This document shows, in pieces, positions 4,789 through 6,509 of a DNA stretch of 6,509 nt. This DNA is from Comamonadaceae bacterium. Lineage in GTDB: Bacteria > Pseudomonadota > Gammaproteobacteria > Burkholderiales > Burkholderiaceae_C. Location of the stretch: positions 1-6,509 of the forward strand of contig JAHEBY010000150.1 in NCBI GenBank assembly GCA_024642025.1, given 5' to 3'. The position numbers and the translations under genes are program-made. The stretch's first letter is position 1; each line of letters starts with the position of its first letter. The notes under the pieces were generated by a model. That model worked only from the letters and a program-made list of their open reading frames with translations, was not told the origin of the DNA and did no database searches.

Positions 4789-5409
4789 TTACCGGGCTGA
4801 TGTTTTGGTTGGCATGAGCGTGCCCTTGACGCCACCGCGCAGTTCCAGCACACCGGCCTTGTTGTCGTAGGCCATCGTGTCGCCTACAAACCGGTCCCGT
4901 CCCCGGATCAGCTCGACAGGCTTGTTCGAGCTTACCAGGTCCTTTTTGATGAAGGCATGCAAAAAATCGCTACGAACCTCAACAGGCGGTACCTCCTGGC
5001 CATCCCGGGCGGGCGGCTGCCTGACCACAACGGCCTTGCCAATCAGCTGGACTTCGGAGCCGTCGCCGTTGGTCACGCCCCGGTTTGCCGTAGCAGTGGT
5101 CAATTGGCCCTTGTCGTCAACCGATCGAACCCTGACCTGGTTGACTTCCAGCGTATCGGTGTCGGGGTAGTGCCAAGCTTCAACGCCCAGCACTTCGCTT
5201 TTTAATTCGCCTGACGCGTGGAAGGTTCTTACGGAAAAGTTCTGCATGAAGTAGTCGGGATCGTGTGTGGGCGCTTTGGCGGCGGATGGCGCCTCGAACA
5301 CCGGTGTGTTTCGAACCAGCAAATACGTGCCCAACGCAAGAATCATCATGAGCAGAACGGGCAAGTAAATTGCCGAACGCTCCCAAGCCAGGCGTACAAA
5401 ACGGATCAC
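4789..5409 (-). CDS. lptC: LptC, LPS export bridge protein
   Basis: A 206-residue protein with one N-terminal membrane anchor (about 13-32) followed by a periplasmic beta-jellyroll domain. LptC takes LPS from the LptB2FG transporter and hands it to LptA on the way to the outer membrane. Family-like stretches are DPDYFMQNFSVRTFHASGEL (50-69), YPDTDTLEV (81-89) and, near the end, RFVGDTMAYDNKAGVLELRG (173-192), which is the edge that contacts LptA. The start codon is GTG at 5409, overlapping the kdsC stop as GTGA; the next ATG codons (residues 21 and 22) lie inside the membrane segment and would destroy it. No Shine-Dalgarno is visible, so translation is probably coupled to kdsC. The position after kdsD-kdsC is typical in proteobacteria. 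The following gene is an SDR rather than lptA. Confidence 0.93.
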   Translation of the reverse strand: MIRFVRLAWERSAIYLPVLLMMILALGTYLLVRNTPVFEAPSAAKAPTHDPDYFMQNFSVRTFHASGELKSEVLGVEAWHYPDTDTLEVNQVRVRSVDDKGQLTTATANRGVTNGDGSEVQLIGKAVVVRQPPARDGQEVPPVEVRSDFLHAFIKKDLVSSNKPVELIRGRDRFVGDTMAYDNKAGVLELRGGVKGTLMPTKTSAR

Positions 5410-5951
5410 GTCTTGTAACCCGAAAGGAGCTGAGCATATTGGCCACTGGCAACCAGCAGCACGTCACAGAACTCGCGCGCGGCGCCTGCTCCTGCGCCGG
5501 CCTGCGTAACCATGTGAGCAACCGCCCGCACTTCAACATGCGCGTTGGGTGGCGCGCAGGCAAATGCGCATTGCTGCATGACGGGCAGGTCTGGCCAGTC
5601 ATCGCCCATGGCAGCACACTGGTGCCAGCCAAGCCCAAGCGCTTTGAGGGTCTCTTCGGCCGCCGGTCGCTTGTCCTCGGTGCCAAAGTGCGCGTGTTCG
5701 ATGCCCAGTGCCTGCAGCCGAACCCGCAGCGCCTTGGCGTCGCGCCCGGTTATGACTACCGGAACAATGCCGGCACGTTGCAGCAATTTAAGACCATGGC
5801 CGTCCAGCGTGTTGAAGCGTTTGAGCGTTTCCCCATTTTCAGAAAAATACAGGCCACCATCGGTCAACACGCCATCCACGTCAAAAAAGGCCGCGCGCAC
5901 CCCCTGCGCCTTCAAAAGCAGCTCAGGGGTAATGTTCAGCGCAGGCACCAT
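5406..5951 (-). CDS. kdsC: KdsC, 3-deoxy-D-manno-octulosonate 8-phosphate phosphatase
   Basis: A 181-residue HAD-superfamily phosphatase of the small, uncapped C0 type that removes phosphate from KDO-8-P to give KDO, the sugar joining lipid A to the LPS core. Motif I is FFDVDGVLTDG (22-32) with nucleophile D24 and acid/base D26; motif II is VVITGR (65-70) with T68; the motif III Lys is probably K94 (TEDKRPA); motif IV is MGDDWPDLPVM (115-125) with Mg-binding D117/D118. LDGHGLKLL (49-57) is also characteristic. The length fits the family. The ATG at 5951 lies 2 bp after the kdsD stop, with AAGG upstream; the frame is open further, but only inside kdsD. The next gene, lptC, overlaps its stop by 4 bp. 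Acts in the cytoplasm, one step after KDO-8-P synthase. Confidence 0.95.
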   Translation of the reverse strand: MVPALNITPELLLKAQGVRAAFFDVDGVLTDGGLYFSENGETLKRFNTLDGHGLKLLQRAGIVPVVITGRDAKALRVRLQALGIEHAHFGTEDKRPAAEETLKALGLGWHQCAAMGDDWPDLPVMQQCAFACAPPNAHVEVRAVAHMVTQAGAGAGAAREFCDVLLVASGQYAQLLSGYKT

Positions 5952-5953
5952 GG

Positions 5954-6509
5954 CTAGATGACCTTCGCGCGCATGAGGTCGTTGGTGTTGATCGCGCCGC
6001 ACAGGCAATTGGCAGCGTCAACGACCAGCACACTGGTAATACGGTGCTTCTCCATCAGCTCCACCGCCTCGACCGCCAGGGCGTCAACACGTATGGTGCG
6101 CGGGTTGGCATGCATAACCTCTTGTGCCACCGATTGCCGCAAATCGGCTCCGGACTCCACCAGCCGGCGCAAATCGCCATCGGTGAAGATGCCGCAAATA
6201 TGGCCGCTCTCTTCAACGATGGCCGTTGCGCCGAGGCCCTTTTTGCTCATCTCGCGCATCAGCTCTCCGAAACTGGCTTTGCGGGAAACGCGTGGGACAT
6301 CCGCGCCAGATCGCATGACATCCCCCACGTGCGTGAGCAACTTGCGCCCGAGCGCGCCACCCGGGTGCGAGCGGGCGAAATCTTCAGCCTTGAATCCACG
6401 GGCATCCAGTAGCGCCACCGCCAGCGCGTCACCGAGGGCCAGTTGCGCTGTAGTGCTTGCAGTAGGGGCCAGATTCAAGGGGCAGGCCTCTTTTTCAACG
6501 CCACTGTCC
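5954..6509 (-). CDS. kdsD: KdsD, D-arabinose 5-phosphate isomerase, N-terminal part beyond window (partial)
   Basis: The last 184 residues are visible; family members have about 325-335, so roughly 145 N-terminal residues (most of the SIS sugar-isomerase domain) lie right of the window. The enzyme converts ribulose 5-phosphate to arabinose 5-phosphate, the first step of KDO synthesis. The visible part starts in the end of the SIS domain (EACPLNLAPTASTTAQLALG, visible residues 7-26), followed by SHPGGALGRKLL (47-58), whose His belongs to the active site in this family. Then come two CBS domains, about 62-118 and 130-182, with the repeated G-x-hydrophobic-T-(D/N)-x-D-(L) ends (GIFTDGDL 106-113, GAINTNDL 171-178). 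The CBS pair may sense nucleotides or sugars. The frame has no start inside the window: a TTG at 6478 is internal. It is the first visible gene of the KDO/LPS cluster. Paralogues (GutQ, KpsF) are possible, but the kdsC-lptC context favours KdsD. Confidence 0.93.
   Translation of the reverse strand, partial: DSGVEKEACPLNLAPTASTTAQLALGDALAVALLDARGFKAEDFARSHPGGALGRKLLTHVGDVMRSGADVPRVSRKASFGELMREMSKKGLGATAIVEESGHICGIFTDGDLRRLVESGADLRQSVAQEVMHANPRTIRVDALAVEAVELMEKHRITSVLVVDAANCLCGAINTNDLMRAKVI

Noticed and set aside
5180..5686. Minus-strand frame of 168 codons in another frame across lptC and kdsC
   Set aside because: Both genes are clearly recognised in their own frames; this frame has no recognisable content.
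1..6509. tRNA, rRNA, insertion sequences, attachment sites or replication origin
   Set aside because: No cloverleaf, transposase, terminal repeat pair or iteron set was seen on either strand; the two short repeat copies are the only element-like sequences.

Overview
The window looks like chromosomal DNA of a betaproteobacterium (Burkholderiales, most likely a Comamonadaceae such as a Rhodoferax or Polaromonas relative). This rests on the high G+C, the kdsD-kdsC-lptC gene order, protein wording typical of that group, and a short hairpin-bearing dispersed repeat present in two copies. The assignment is inferred from sequence reading alone.

Right third (3993-6509, all minus strand): an envelope-lipopolysaccharide cluster read leftwards. 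It holds the 3' part of kdsD (arabinose-5-phosphate isomerase), kdsC (KDO-8-phosphate phosphatase), lptC (inner-membrane anchored part of the LPS transport bridge) and then a short-chain dehydrogenase/reductase (SDR). The genes lie 2 bp apart, overlap by 4 bp, or are 13 bp apart, so they are probably one transcript. lptA, which usually follows lptC, is not in the window.

Middle (3104-3992): a plus-strand gene for a small single-RRM RNA-binding protein with a glycine-rich tail. It has a long upstream region containing a perfect 10-bp dyad next to a plausible promoter, and a strong stem-loop terminator that also faces the SDR gene. Copy B of the dispersed repeat lies between the terminator and the SDR gene.

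Left half (1-3103, all minus strand): a periplasmic TlpA-like thiol-disulfide oxidoreductase, a 158-bp leader with inverted repeats, then a compact bufferin-type RiPP metallophore operon. The operon encodes BufA (secreted four-cysteine precursor, DUF2282), BufB (multinuclear iron oxidase, MNIO/DUF692) and BufC (DUF2063 partner). A fourth gene, cut by the window edge, appears to encode a YiiX/YebB-like permuted papain-fold hydrolase and is joined to bufC by an ATGA overlap. From work on this family, BufB with BufC modifies cysteines of BufA, and the exported product binds copper in the periplasm. The most interesting local points are the coupled fourth gene, the thiol oxidoreductase just upstream, and a repeat copy (copy A) embedded in frame inside bufC.
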